Notes under the pieces: model-generated
Database searches by the model: none
The model's input: the letters and a program-made list of their open reading frames with translations, nothing else
What the model was told of the DNA's origin: nothing
Origin: a bacterium UBP2_UBA5202
Lineage (GTDB): Bacteria; Edwardsbacteria; AC1; EtOH8
Assembly: GCA_002412795.1 (NCBI GenBank)
Contig: DHVS01000016.1
Span: 124,001 to 188,000, forward strand
Length of the DNA: 64,000 nt
Direction: 5' to 3'
Part shown: positions 43,201 to 51,759 of the stretch, in pieces
Layout: each line of letters begins with the position of its first letter
Numbering within the stretch: position 1 is the stretch's first letter
Program-made: the position numbers and the translations under genes

Positions 43201-43778
43201 TCCTGAAGGCGCAGCAGGTCCTCGTTGGTGGATTCCAGCCGCCGTTCGGCCGTCTTCTTCTGCTGGCGGTACTTGGCCACCCCGGCCGCCTCCTCGAACA
43301 GGCTGCGGCGGATGGTGCGGTCCTCCGACAGGATGGTCTCGATCATCTTGGGCTCTATCATCGAGTAGCTGTCGGCCCCCAGCCCGGTGTTCAAAAAAAG
43401 GTCGGTGATGTCCTTGAGCCGGCAGGTGCGGTTGTTCATCAGGTATTCGCTTTCGCCGGAACGGAACAGCCGCCTGGTTATCGAAACTTCATTATATTCC
43501 ACCGCCAGTTGGCCGTCCTCGTTGGAGAAGATCAGGCTGACCTCGGCCATGGAGAGCGGCTTCTCTCCCTTGGTCCCGTTGAAGATGACGTCCTCCATCT
43601 TCTCCGATCTCAGGGTCTTGGTGCTCTGCTCGCCCAGGCACCAGCGGATGGCATCCACCACATTGGTCTTGCCGCAGCCGTTGGGCCCCACGATGGCGGT
43701 GACCCCCGATCCCGCTTCAATCGTGATCTTCTGGGGGAATGATTTGAATCCGAATATTTCCAGCCTTGAAAGATACAT
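40254..43778 (-). CDS. smc: Chromosome segregation protein SMC
   Basis: 1174 residues, standard length. Walker A at residues ~32-40 is GPNGCGKTN. Two long coiled-coils flank a hinge around 500-680. The C-terminal ABC signature LLSGGEKTLTATALLF and Walker B region CVLDEIDAPLDDANV complete the ATPase. It forms condensin with ScpA/B. A promoter and a ~50-base leader lie just upstream. Confidence 0.98.
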   Translation of the reverse strand: MYLSRLEIFGFKSFPQKITIEAGSGVTAIVGPNGCGKTNVVDAIRWCLGEQSTKTLRSEKMEDVIFNGTKGEKPLSMAEVSLIFSNEDGQLAVEYNEVSITRRLFRSGESEYLMNNRTCRLKDITDLFLNTGLGADSYSMIEPKMIETILSEDRTIRRSLFEEAAGVAKYRQQKKTAERRLESTNEDLLRLQDIVEEVEKKLRSLKRQSSKAKVYDRFLQDLKELDLKLAAWDHLRLSRERENLTSQIKVLQQRRGEMQQQLDEQEHSIGRARECLEQNEEQITEVQNRIGLVSEEVQKTENRLAVIRERRSGLEQAMQRREGEIKALLAAINRLEARSKEHQSAQEQTSVSLASMAEQVKGREAELMRLESSLTSAKLALGEARHELMEALKKESEGKEQIAILLSRQESAIKESTRLSAEQKSLQQEIEQRAQKLLGLIEHVAVERKALEVLAEERSRLRLKSKEAQDELLLLNNQLAQNGSFLSGLEKEQELLAGLNKRYEGYGQGAQHLLSQKNELGAEIYPLAELIQVETGYQQAIEAALGEKLQWLVVPDLQAMKRAGQMLKDAKAGKATLLPAASFAAGSGSRPEKVLGTRGWAADFIKCPPQYLQLISSLLDKTVIVDNDTDIFTLGQGNPGLTLVSLEGEKLDRTGALYTGGMPQGQFGLLERNQRIEQLGAEISASRQEMQTKTSQIQSLRAKSADLAKRSEEVDRETEKHQRMLLDSERLQAGLAADEERSRQRIGEVSGLLETVLAGSDQLGRELNALQDGFLESSENNRDESQLLTLREQEVQGLEQERTQKAAEVNAQKLGLSELNARAEGIRRELEETESRKNESLERIQDLRAEDENSFGSMAQLQQEAESLNVELEKQSSLRKSAMSQREEFQKQSQRSLSDLKTAEEGMHKVRREHEDLQQQLSQSQIDLGSLNNEYDNLAQRMQAEYQTELAGLPQPEEFDENAARTRTEDLKLKLKKLGPINFAAFEELNAEEERYGFLSKQREDLLTAKQDLMTSITKIDETARAMFLETLEGIKKGFVQIFQRLFIGGEAEIRLSGSEDPLEAEIDILATPEGKSMKSITLLSGGEKTLTATALLFGIYLVKPAPFCVLDEIDAPLDDANVQRFCKMLKDFSVSTQFMVITHNKRTMEAADRLYGVTMEQPGISKLVSVKFD

Positions 43779-43839
43779 TTTGTTGCTCAGTAGTTTATTG
43801 GTCCGGGCTCAAGGGCATAGTTTATGTCCTTATCGTGTA

Positions 43840-43869
43840 ATTCTACCAAATTAATGTTAATACCGTCAA
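43840..43869 (-). promoter_or_regulatory. Sigma-70-type promoter of smc
   Basis: Minus strand TTGACG (43869-43864), 18-base spacer, TAGAAT (43845-43840), giving a leader of about 55 bases before the smc ATG. Confidence 0.75.
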
Positions 43870-44066
43870 TATAAAAAACGCGTTTAAAATAAAGGCTTTC
43901 CCCGTTGAAACTCCTCTGCCTTGTCTCGATTGAATCCCGTACACTCAGCACTGTCCTGTCAAATCAGAAATAGAGGAGCAATTCCTTTAAATTTTCCGTC
44001 CTGTTGGACACTTCTAAAACAATAACATCCAAAGGGCTGTAGCAGGCGAAAACCTCTCGCCATACA

Positions 44067-44107
44067 AACATTAAGGTCTTGACCTTAACAGCCAAGACCT
44101 TAATGTT
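44067..44107 (-). terminator. Perfect 15-bp inverted repeat downstream of the lipoprotein gene
   Basis: aacattaaggtcttg (44067-44081) and caagaccttaatgtt (44093-44107) are exact inverted copies with an 11-base loop, 22 bp after the lipoprotein stop. It probably ends the surface-gene transcript. The T-run after it is weak. Confidence 0.6.
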
Positions 44108-44129
44108 CAACTATAACCCGGACTGCCGA

Positions 44130-45254
44130 TTAAAAATTATTGAGCCCGACAGCCGCATTGTAGGGATCGAGTGCTTTCTGATAGGCATAACGCATCACGA
44201 TCTTTTTTGTCGCCGTATTATTTGGTATAGTCAAAACGTCATATAAACTGTCTACCACTATCTTTGCATAATAATTGGCGCTGGTTTTTATTTGATAAGC
44301 ATTACCTACCGCCAAAGTAACTGAACGAGCATCGCTGGCAATACTCGGTGTCGATGTTCTCCAGCCGCCAGGGAGATCTTGAATTAGAGAAGTCCGGCCA
44401 TTATAAGCCCACAGCCATTTGTCGTACAATACAACATCCTTTGACTTAGGACTAAGCATTTGAACCGTCCCTCCTGCTGCCAATTGTGCAATAAGATCCA
44501 CTTCAATAGCTGTGTTCTGATCGCTCAACAATCCCACACCTGTGTGACGCCTAATTATTGTAGTATCCTTTGCAATAGTATCAGTAGGTACTACCCAACC
44601 TATTCTTATGAAGCTAGGAGGGTTATAAGCTAATCCGAAATTGCTGTACGAATTTATGGTTAGGCTTACCGGTGTTTTTGTGCTATCTTCAACCGAATCA
44701 ACGTAAACACGATTTAATGTTTTATACCGGCTGGCCATGCCTGTGGCAACATTAAAGTTCATCATGCAATAAGTTGAATCTCCCGTCACATAAGCATAGA
44801 GAGTTAAACTGCCTTCAATTCTAGGTGAGCTCATTACTGTTGGGCTGTTCCCCATAAGCGCGCCATCTATCATAGACCGAACCGCCATATAATATACTGT
44901 TCCCTTGTACAATATTTCTCCTGATGCCAACCGGTCAAAGGAACAAGAGTCAGTGGCTGTCAAGCCTCCTGCGATTTGATAATTAACCAAACTATCTGCG
45001 CTTAAGCCGGCAAATCCGTTTGCCCGGGTGGTGCAATAGACATAATACCCGCCAAAACCGGCATGTGATTCAGCCTCTGAGTTCGGAGTCCATTTGACTG
45101 TAATGGAATTAGTGCTTGGATAAGCCACAACTGCCGCTGGGGAATAGTCTGCCTCCATTACGCTCGTGGCCAGATCCCGTTTAGCGCATCCGTGCATTAC
45201 CATTGAAAATGCACAAACACATATTAACATGAGTAGACGCTGATGACCCCGCAT
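44130..45254 (-). CDS. Secreted lipoprotein with fibronectin-III-like domain
   Basis: 374 residues. A lipoprotein signal ends at MHGC (Cys 23). An FN3-like module follows at about 40-140 (SITVKWTPNSEAESHAGFGG, YYMAVRSMID). The remainder is beta-rich without a family match known to me. Composition is AT-richer than the housekeeping genes. It is 54 bp downstream of the clostripain-like gene and may be co-transcribed. GAGGAGG Shine-Dalgarno present. Confidence 0.75.
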   Translation of the reverse strand: MRGHQRLLMLICVCAFSMVMHGCAKRDLATSVMEADYSPAAVVAYPSTNSITVKWTPNSEAESHAGFGGYYVYCTTRANGFAGLSADSLVNYQIAGGLTATDSCSFDRLASGEILYKGTVYYMAVRSMIDGALMGNSPTVMSSPRIEGSLTLYAYVTGDSTYCMMNFNVATGMASRYKTLNRVYVDSVEDSTKTPVSLTINSYSNFGLAYNPPSFIRIGWVVPTDTIAKDTTIIRRHTGVGLLSDQNTAIEVDLIAQLAAGGTVQMLSPKSKDVVLYDKWLWAYNGRTSLIQDLPGGWRTSTPSIASDARSVTLAVGNAYQIKTSANYYAKIVVDSLYDVLTIPNNTATKKIVMRYAYQKALDPYNAAVGLNNF

Positions 45255-45308
45255 GATAACCTCCTCATTAGTTAGGGTTTATTTTTATTTTTATTATACT
45301 GTCTTTGT

Positions 45309-47390
45309 TCACTTTACAAGGATAACGCGGCCGAACGTTGGGGCTCCGGAAGAGATGATCTTATATGTATATACCCCGCTGGCAATACCGGGCAGACAAT
45401 TGTCCTGAACCCACCATTTAAAATAGTAATTATATCCATCCTCTGCCGACAGATATTGCTTGTCAACCATATTGGGAGTCGCAACCATCTGCCCCAGCAA
45501 ATTAAAGACCGTTATCTTTGGCTGGCTGGCAGATTTGTCTGTCACCACCCAATTTACCTCACCTGAACTGGGATTTGGCCAAGATTGCCATTTTGCAGTT
45601 TTCCCGGTATTCAAAGTCACCGGGGCGCTCCAGTAGCTTTTATTTCCTCTGCCGTCCACAGCTCGTACTTGATATTCGGAAACAGAAAGACTTTGTCGGG
45701 GCAAGGTAAAAAATGTATCTGTTGTTTGAGATATGAACAAGCTGTCTTTTGAGTAAGCCGGGCTTTTTATATCATCTATAAAGGCCCATCCCAATGATTC
45801 TGTGCTCCAGGTCCATTTTATCCAGTGCCTTCCTGTTGGAATCTCCATGAAAAAATAATTCCAACAAGTGTCTAGATATCCTGGATATCTGGCTAATGTA
45901 TCCCACCCAGCTAAAGTATCGCTGGAAATTTGGAGATAACAATACCCCTTCTGGGCCTTCATCATCCAACCAATCCCGCCATTGGTGTCCACCTCTACCG
46001 GAACTGATGTTGTAATGGATCCATTGGTTGATTTATACGCATACTCAGAAATGTAACCGGAATTGGACCCTGTTCTGACGAAACCATTTAAAACAAGTTG
46101 ATTTGATCCTGCCAATTCTGCATTGTCAAAAAAAGAACTGCTGAGCCCAGAGATCCTTCTGATCTGATAGAAGATGATCCGGTTTTGATCATAGCCCCCG
46201 TTCCAGCTTAGCCGGTATCCGTCAGTTCCTGTTTTATTCAAGATAAGGTTCTGAACAATTGGGGCCGAAGAATCAGTAAGGCCTATCAAGCTGCATAAAA
46301 ATAGATCCCAACTGCTCAGTTTGGTCCAGTTTAAATGCCAGTATTCATTGATCCTGCTGTTAAATCCAAAATCCGTGGCTGAAAGCCATACTGATAAACC
46401 TTTTGACCTGTCATATGCTCCGGGATTATGAAACTCTGCTATTATGCATTTCAACAGTTTGTTTTTTAAAACTATTGCCTGCTCCGAAAGGACACCGCCA
46501 GTTCGGTCTGAAAAAAAATTTAAAACATCAAACAGGTCGTAACTATCAAACGGGGAGTATCTTTGGGCCGAATCTGCCAGGGATTGAGCATCTATTGTTC
46601 CAGCGCTACCGAGTTGAGCTGCCTGAACTGAAAATGTGCTGCATTCCGCCGCCCAAGCCGTTAATTTATCAAGGTTCACAGCTGAATATGTCACTCCAGG
46701 ATCTGATGAATATTCAGTTCGGCAGGAATTTACCACCTGGATGGATAGCATTTCGGGGGAAAGTATTTCAATGTCTTTAAAGGCTAGGTCGTAGGGCAAC
46801 CCGCTTAACGGGAACATTGCCTGGGAGCCCACCGCAAACCTGCCTAGATTTTTGAACTCCAGCAATACTTCCGCCATCTGCATCCCACATGCATCCATGG
46901 CGATTAAATCGAAGGGCTTACCTAATTTTGTTACAATCCCGCTGACTGCGGATCTAAGTTCCCCTTGTGAAACATACAGGTAATCAAAATACAGTTCATC
47001 ATACCCGATATACTTTCCGCCTTTGCTCCATCCATCGCCGTGATCCCATAAGACCAAAGCGTTGTATTTTGCTGGGTACCTGTCTGCCGCCCAAATGCCG
47101 AAATTCATTAATGCCTCGGGTGAGCCGCTGTTTACATCGCCCAAATAAGCCAGCAAATGCATGCCCTTACTATCCACCTTATAACGCTTTGCCCCTTGGT
47201 CGGAATCGATCTGAACTATAAAGGTTACGCCAGGCCTGTTCTGGATTTTTTGAAGTTCGTCTAGATCTTTCAAGGCATTGCTATACAGGGAATTGTGGGA
47301 CATAAAATACAGCATAACGGTCCATTGCTGGGCTTCAGCTGTAATTTCAAGGAGCAACAGCGTTATTACTACTGAAATAATTCGTTTCAT
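45309..47390 (-). CDS. Clostripain-family (C11) cysteine protease with C-terminal sorting domain
   Basis: 693 residues from the ATG giving signal peptide MKRIISVVITLLLLEITAEA. Catalytic domain: VMLYFMSHNSLYS, the His in VLWDHGDGW and the Cys in AMDACGMQMAEVLLEF. A beta-sandwich follows around 380-560, and the last ~85 residues form a sorting domain (PNPSSGEVNW, VFNLLGQ, ASGVYTYKI). C11 enzymes cut after Arg or Lys. Comparable to gingipains in being type IX-secreted, although from another family. Confidence 0.88.
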   Translation of the reverse strand: MKRIISVVITLLLLEITAEAQQWTVMLYFMSHNSLYSNALKDLDELQKIQNRPGVTFIVQIDSDQGAKRYKVDSKGMHLLAYLGDVNSGSPEALMNFGIWAADRYPAKYNALVLWDHGDGWSKGGKYIGYDELYFDYLYVSQGELRSAVSGIVTKLGKPFDLIAMDACGMQMAEVLLEFKNLGRFAVGSQAMFPLSGLPYDLAFKDIEILSPEMLSIQVVNSCRTEYSSDPGVTYSAVNLDKLTAWAAECSTFSVQAAQLGSAGTIDAQSLADSAQRYSPFDSYDLFDVLNFFSDRTGGVLSEQAIVLKNKLLKCIIAEFHNPGAYDRSKGLSVWLSATDFGFNSRINEYWHLNWTKLSSWDLFLCSLIGLTDSSAPIVQNLILNKTGTDGYRLSWNGGYDQNRIIFYQIRRISGLSSSFFDNAELAGSNQLVLNGFVRTGSNSGYISEYAYKSTNGSITTSVPVEVDTNGGIGWMMKAQKGYCYLQISSDTLAGWDTLARYPGYLDTCWNYFFMEIPTGRHWIKWTWSTESLGWAFIDDIKSPAYSKDSLFISQTTDTFFTLPRQSLSVSEYQVRAVDGRGNKSYWSAPVTLNTGKTAKWQSWPNPSSGEVNWVVTDKSASQPKITVFNLLGQMVATPNMVDKQYLSAEDGYNYYFKWWVQDNCLPGIASGVYTYKIISSGAPTFGRVILVK

Positions 47391-47500
47391 GCGTTGCCTA
47401 ATAAATACCACATTGGTCTGTGCAACAGAACACCGGGTATTTATAAAGACCGGGGGAAAGCAATAATATAATAAAACTCACCCGGGTCAGAAACACTCGG

Positions 47501-48529
47501 TTAGAATGCCAAGGCGAGGGCAATGCGGTGCGCTGCCTCTAATGAACCATAATCGGCATAAGCATAATCTATCTTGGTTTTGACCATTCCAAACCCATAA
47601 TGAACGCCAAAACCAAAGGTGGGACTGTAGGCATTATCATCATCCCTGGCATCTATGTCGATCCTTATCCCGCTACGGACAAAAAACATTTTATTAAAGG
47701 AGTACTCTGCCCCGATATTTTGTTTTTCACTGCCGTCATTGGGATGAACATAGTCCAGAGCGGTAGTCAACTTATGGCTAGCCCCATCAATGAAGTCATA
47801 AGCGCATCCCAATTTATAGGTCAGCGGCAAAGATGAAGGATGGGCCAAAACTGCTATCCTTTGGGTAGAGGTTTCAGTAATAGAAAGACCGTTGTATTGC
47901 GCGTCTGTTTCCAGGTTCCCCCCGCTGAAGACTATATCACTGCCGAAATTGGTCATGACGGCGGCCAGACGGAGGCTTTTAAAGCCTGTTTGAGCGCTGA
48001 TGCCCAGGTCCATCGCCATTGCACTGGCCTTAATATCCCAAATGGTCTGCTGAATGTATTTGCCTACTATCCCAAAAGCTACTTTATCGGTAAGATTTCT
48101 GCCATACCCCACCGAAAACTGCCAATCGTAGCAATTAAAGTATTCTCCGGTTCCGTCGGGATATGTGGTGTTAGTTACTTCCATTTCCCCCATGTTCAGG
48201 ACGGTAATGTCAAATCCGATAGTGCCTGCGCCGCCCATTGGAACACAATAACTGATAAACTCATGCTTTGTTCCGGCCAGCCAATTATTGTGGGTAAATG
48301 ATATCTCCTGCTGCTTCAGCTTGGCCAAGGCAGAAGGATTCCAATAAATGGCAGTGGCGTCATCCACCACAGCTGAAAAAGCCTCGGCCATGCCCACAGC
48401 CCGGGCACCAGCTGCAATTTTAAGGAATTGGGCCCCCGCCATGCCCACTTTGGAAAAAGTGACAGCGTGCGCCACCCCAGCCAGAAGCAGGATGACCAGT
48501 ACTGCTGCTATTCTTTTCTTTAAAAACAT
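47501..48529 (-). CDS. PorV/PorQ family outer-membrane protein
   Basis: 342 residues from the ATG after GAGGAAA. A signal peptide is followed by AGAQFLKIAAGARAVGMAEAFSA and DDATAIYWNPSALAKLKQQE, the typical PorV/PorQ/UPF0164 opening. A beta-barrel follows with SISYCVPM-type strands and an aromatic C-terminus. PorV/LptO helps the type IX system deliver cargo to the surface, and nearby genes encode proteins with sorting domains. Confidence 0.88.
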   Translation of the reverse strand: MFLKKRIAAVLVILLLAGVAHAVTFSKVGMAGAQFLKIAAGARAVGMAEAFSAVVDDATAIYWNPSALAKLKQQEISFTHNNWLAGTKHEFISYCVPMGGAGTIGFDITVLNMGEMEVTNTTYPDGTGEYFNCYDWQFSVGYGRNLTDKVAFGIVGKYIQQTIWDIKASAMAMDLGISAQTGFKSLRLAAVMTNFGSDIVFSGGNLETDAQYNGLSITETSTQRIAVLAHPSSLPLTYKLGCAYDFIDGASHKLTTALDYVHPNDGSEKQNIGAEYSFNKMFFVRSGIRIDIDARDDDNAYSPTFGFGVHYGFGMVKTKIDYAYADYGSLEAAHRIALALAF

Positions 48530-48639
48530 TTTCCTCAATCCCTCCAAATGTATCGCGTTATTGTTTTCGTTCCAGGTTCTTTGGGGCCGCCGGATTATAA
48601 TTTGAATCCGGCGGCACTTCATATGGCTGGGTAATTAGT

Positions 48640-51600
48640 TTACTTGATGACCGCGAATTTGCCGATATGGGTTCCTATCCCGGGAGAGCTTACATGATAA
48701 ATATAAACTCCGCTGGCGATGTTCTGATTGTTCATGGTCAGCATGGGATCCCACCAGGCTGTGCCGCCTTGGGTTTCCTGGCTGTCATTTTCGTGTTCAA
48801 TTACTTTTATTAAATTGCCCGCTATGGTAAATATCTTTATGGTGCATTTGGCCGGCAGGTTTATGAACTGTAGCTTTGAGCGCTCATTGGACATTTCCCA
48901 GCTATTGCGGACCAGATAAGGGTTGGGGACAACCTTGACCCGGGCCCAGTCAACCGTAGTGGCCCATGAGGACTTGTTCACGGAAATCACCTGGTACTCT
49001 CCTTCGGTCGGAACTGTAACGCCAAAGGGATAGATCCTCCAGACCTCGCCCTCTGCCGGATGAGTAGCCCAGGTCATATTCAATCCTAGTGCTGTTCTTG
49101 CCGGGTTATTGAAATACAGCCTTAGGCCGCAGATGTTCATCCATTTGCGGGAATTGCTTGAAGCCGAATTCATAATGGTCCGTCCGGTTCCGCCCAGAGT
49201 AGCGCCAAAGTTCCACCCGCTGGTGGTTATGGCGCTCAGGCTTAAAGTATCGGATGGGATCAAAATGTTATTTGTTTCATCCCATACTTCGCAGCTCAAT
49301 GTGTCGTTGCTTACCAAAGTATCTCCGCCCCCCTTAATGACGTGCCAGATGATCTTCAGCACCGATCCCCTGAAGGCCCATCTCCAGTCGGGAGTGGGAT
49401 TGACCAGACAATACGCGGTGTCGGTTCCGCGATACAATGGTTCAACCTTAGAAACCCCGAACGAGGACGGGAAGACATTGGCCACCTGGTTTTTTACTGT
49501 TATGTAATTGTCGGAGGGAGAATACAGAAATGCCGGTTTTTCCCATCCCAATACGGTGGCATTGTAATCCATGCTTACCGTGGTCATGGGAATGATAACC
49601 GAATCATTTGCAGCCAGCACTTTGTAGGATATCTGCGGAAGATATAAACCGGTGGCATACGAAGCCCCGCGGGTAACCGGACCGAAAACCTGTTTATAAG
49701 TAGCTGTTTTTACCAGCTTGGGAGCGTCCAGCGAAGGCGTAACAAACAGGCTTTTGCGGTATGATAATCCGCTGTTGGCGGTGATCATCCAGGATGATGG
49801 CACATAATCCGCCGGATCGGTGCGCGGTATCACCGCTTTTGAATTGGATTTTATGGCCGTTTCAAAATATTGCGGGGTTTTGCCGGTAATGGTGGTTACG
49901 TTTAGGGAATCAGTATTTTTGGTGGAATTAAAGTTTATGCCGTAGGCGGTCACAGAGTAATAATAAGTGCTCCCGTTCAGCAAATTATTATCCTCATAGG
50001 AATAGCTTAAACCGGCATTATCGGCGTCTGTCATGAAGGCCGAATCTAAACCCTGGCTGTTAGCCAAAAGACCGGTGGTATTGCTGGCGATATAAACAGG
50101 GTTGTATTGATAATAATTGGTCAACCCCGTAAACAAAGTATCCGGCCCGGCTACCTCCAAACCTTGTTTGGTGACCTTATATCTGTTGGCTATGTCCCAC
50201 TGCGACATTAACTGCCAGGTTGAACCGTCATAGCTTTTATACAGTTTAAAGCCTTCAAAACTGTATTTACGGTAGTTGGGGTCAAACTTGCTGGCGTCCA
50301 GGGTATCCTTGGCCACCACCAGCCTGTAGTATTTAAGTCCGGCATCAAAAGCCTGCAGGCTGTCATCGGGCATGGCCCAGGAACTTTTATCCCAACTGAT
50401 CAAGGCCTTGCGGTTACCCGCCACAACTTCCAGCTTCGGAGCTTTGGGCGGCCCGGGCAGCAGCCATCCGTTATCATAAATAAGCTTGGCGGTCTTGGCT
50501 TTTTGCCTGAGCTCTCTGATGGCCAGAGTATCGTGGATTGAGGGAGTATAATCGAAGTTGGCGCAGATTAGGGCCACAATGGTCTGGGCTTCGGCTCCCG
50601 GAGCCAATTTGATGGGGCCCGTGGACTCCATAAAACGCTGATCGCTGGGCGCAGGCTTGGGGTCCAACCTCCGGTAAACACCGGTTTGATAGTCATAACC
50701 GGCCATTTCCTGGTATTGTTCGATATCGGTTGGCGGATCGATGTTGCGGTTAAAAACTTTAAAGGCAAAAAGACCGATAGTATCGCCAACATTCCGGCGG
50801 AAATCTCCGTTCGGAGACACGATCGGTTGATTGGCAATTGGGCTTTCCAGGAACATGAACCCAACACAGCCAGGCTGCCTGTTCCACCCGGCTTCGCTGT
50901 TGATGCTGTTGTACTGATAGCCCATGTTGGTGGTGGAATCCCAATAACAGACGTCATTGGGGCTGGGGTCCGCCTCGCCGCCGATATCGCAGTCCGTGGT
51001 CGGGGCCAGATAAGCATCGAAAATGGTGTCGGGGCCGGTATTTTTTACCTGGAACTTAAAGAAGACAATGTCGGTGTTGGTGGGATAATTCCACTGGTAA
51101 GTGGTCTGGGTGACCTGGATCTTCAACGGCCGGCCGGTTAAATGGTTGCTGATATTATAATCGTTGTACTGGCACCAGGTGTCTTCCACCGATTTTACTG
51201 TGTCGTTGCCGTCCTTGGCGCCCCAGCCGGGCTCCAGGGACGAATAAATCCGGGCGGCGGCCGAAGTGGGGCTTACCGGCACGCCGTTAACCACTGCGCC
51301 CGGGGTATATTCGTACTTGGAATTGCTGGGATTGTACCCCTGAGTTACCAAAGTATCCAGGGTTACTCCCGGCAGGCTTCTGATGGTCTTGACCTTTCCT
51401 CCCACCCACAGACCCCAGCCAAAAACATAATTCATCAGGGGGGGAATGGGGTCTCCGTTGGCATCCCTGGCCGGCGCGGGCCAAAGAGTAAAGGCCGTGC
51501 TTCCGCCTTCTACCTGGCTCAACTGCCCAAAGTTGGTAATACTGGTCATGACGTTGTTTTGGTACAACCCTTTCCAGTTGTAAATTTTTCCGGTATTCTG

Positions 51601-51708
51601 ATCATTGTTTGCAACCGAGGGCAGGGCGCAGGCGCTGCCCGCAACCAAGGCAAATACTGCCGCCAGCAGTATGCTTAAGCCCAGGGCACGATTTAGTAGG
51701 GTTTTCAT
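48640..51708 (-). CDS. Large secreted protein with C-terminal sorting domain
   Basis: 1022 residues. A signal peptide (to about residue 29) precedes an extended beta-rich body of unknown family, with FGWGLWVGGKVKTI near the start and FN3-like turns in the middle. The last ~90 residues contain VVPNPYLVRNSW, TIKIFTIAGNLIK and ASGVYIYHVSS, a FlgD-like/type IX sorting domain. Placed between the TonB receptor and the PorV-like gene. Confidence 0.8.
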   Translation of the reverse strand: MKTLLNRALGLSILLAAVFALVAGSACALPSVANNDQNTGKIYNWKGLYQNNVMTSITNFGQLSQVEGGSTAFTLWPAPARDANGDPIPPLMNYVFGWGLWVGGKVKTIRSLPGVTLDTLVTQGYNPSNSKYEYTPGAVVNGVPVSPTSAAARIYSSLEPGWGAKDGNDTVKSVEDTWCQYNDYNISNHLTGRPLKIQVTQTTYQWNYPTNTDIVFFKFQVKNTGPDTIFDAYLAPTTDCDIGGEADPSPNDVCYWDSTTNMGYQYNSINSEAGWNRQPGCVGFMFLESPIANQPIVSPNGDFRRNVGDTIGLFAFKVFNRNIDPPTDIEQYQEMAGYDYQTGVYRRLDPKPAPSDQRFMESTGPIKLAPGAEAQTIVALICANFDYTPSIHDTLAIRELRQKAKTAKLIYDNGWLLPGPPKAPKLEVVAGNRKALISWDKSSWAMPDDSLQAFDAGLKYYRLVVAKDTLDASKFDPNYRKYSFEGFKLYKSYDGSTWQLMSQWDIANRYKVTKQGLEVAGPDTLFTGLTNYYQYNPVYIASNTTGLLANSQGLDSAFMTDADNAGLSYSYEDNNLLNGSTYYYSVTAYGINFNSTKNTDSLNVTTITGKTPQYFETAIKSNSKAVIPRTDPADYVPSSWMITANSGLSYRKSLFVTPSLDAPKLVKTATYKQVFGPVTRGASYATGLYLPQISYKVLAANDSVIIPMTTVSMDYNATVLGWEKPAFLYSPSDNYITVKNQVANVFPSSFGVSKVEPLYRGTDTAYCLVNPTPDWRWAFRGSVLKIIWHVIKGGGDTLVSNDTLSCEVWDETNNILIPSDTLSLSAITTSGWNFGATLGGTGRTIMNSASSNSRKWMNICGLRLYFNNPARTALGLNMTWATHPAEGEVWRIYPFGVTVPTEGEYQVISVNKSSWATTVDWARVKVVPNPYLVRNSWEMSNERSKLQFINLPAKCTIKIFTIAGNLIKVIEHENDSQETQGGTAWWDPMLTMNNQNIASGVYIYHVSSPGIGTHIGKFAVIK

Positions 51709-51759
51709 ATTTGCCGTTAACCTCCTAAAGTATTTTGTTTCAACGTTGCCGTTGATCTT

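Larger units (their letters stand above)
43779..44129. other. Non-coding gap between the lipoprotein gene and smc
   Basis: 351 bp. The smc promoter is at 43840-43869, and a perfect 15-bp inverted repeat lies at 44067-44107. No credible gene is seen in the rest, which has a mixed composition. Confidence 0.6.

Noticed and set aside
42621..43742. 373-codon plus-strand frame opposite smc
   Set aside because: Shadow of the N-terminal coiled-coil and ATPase region of SMC.
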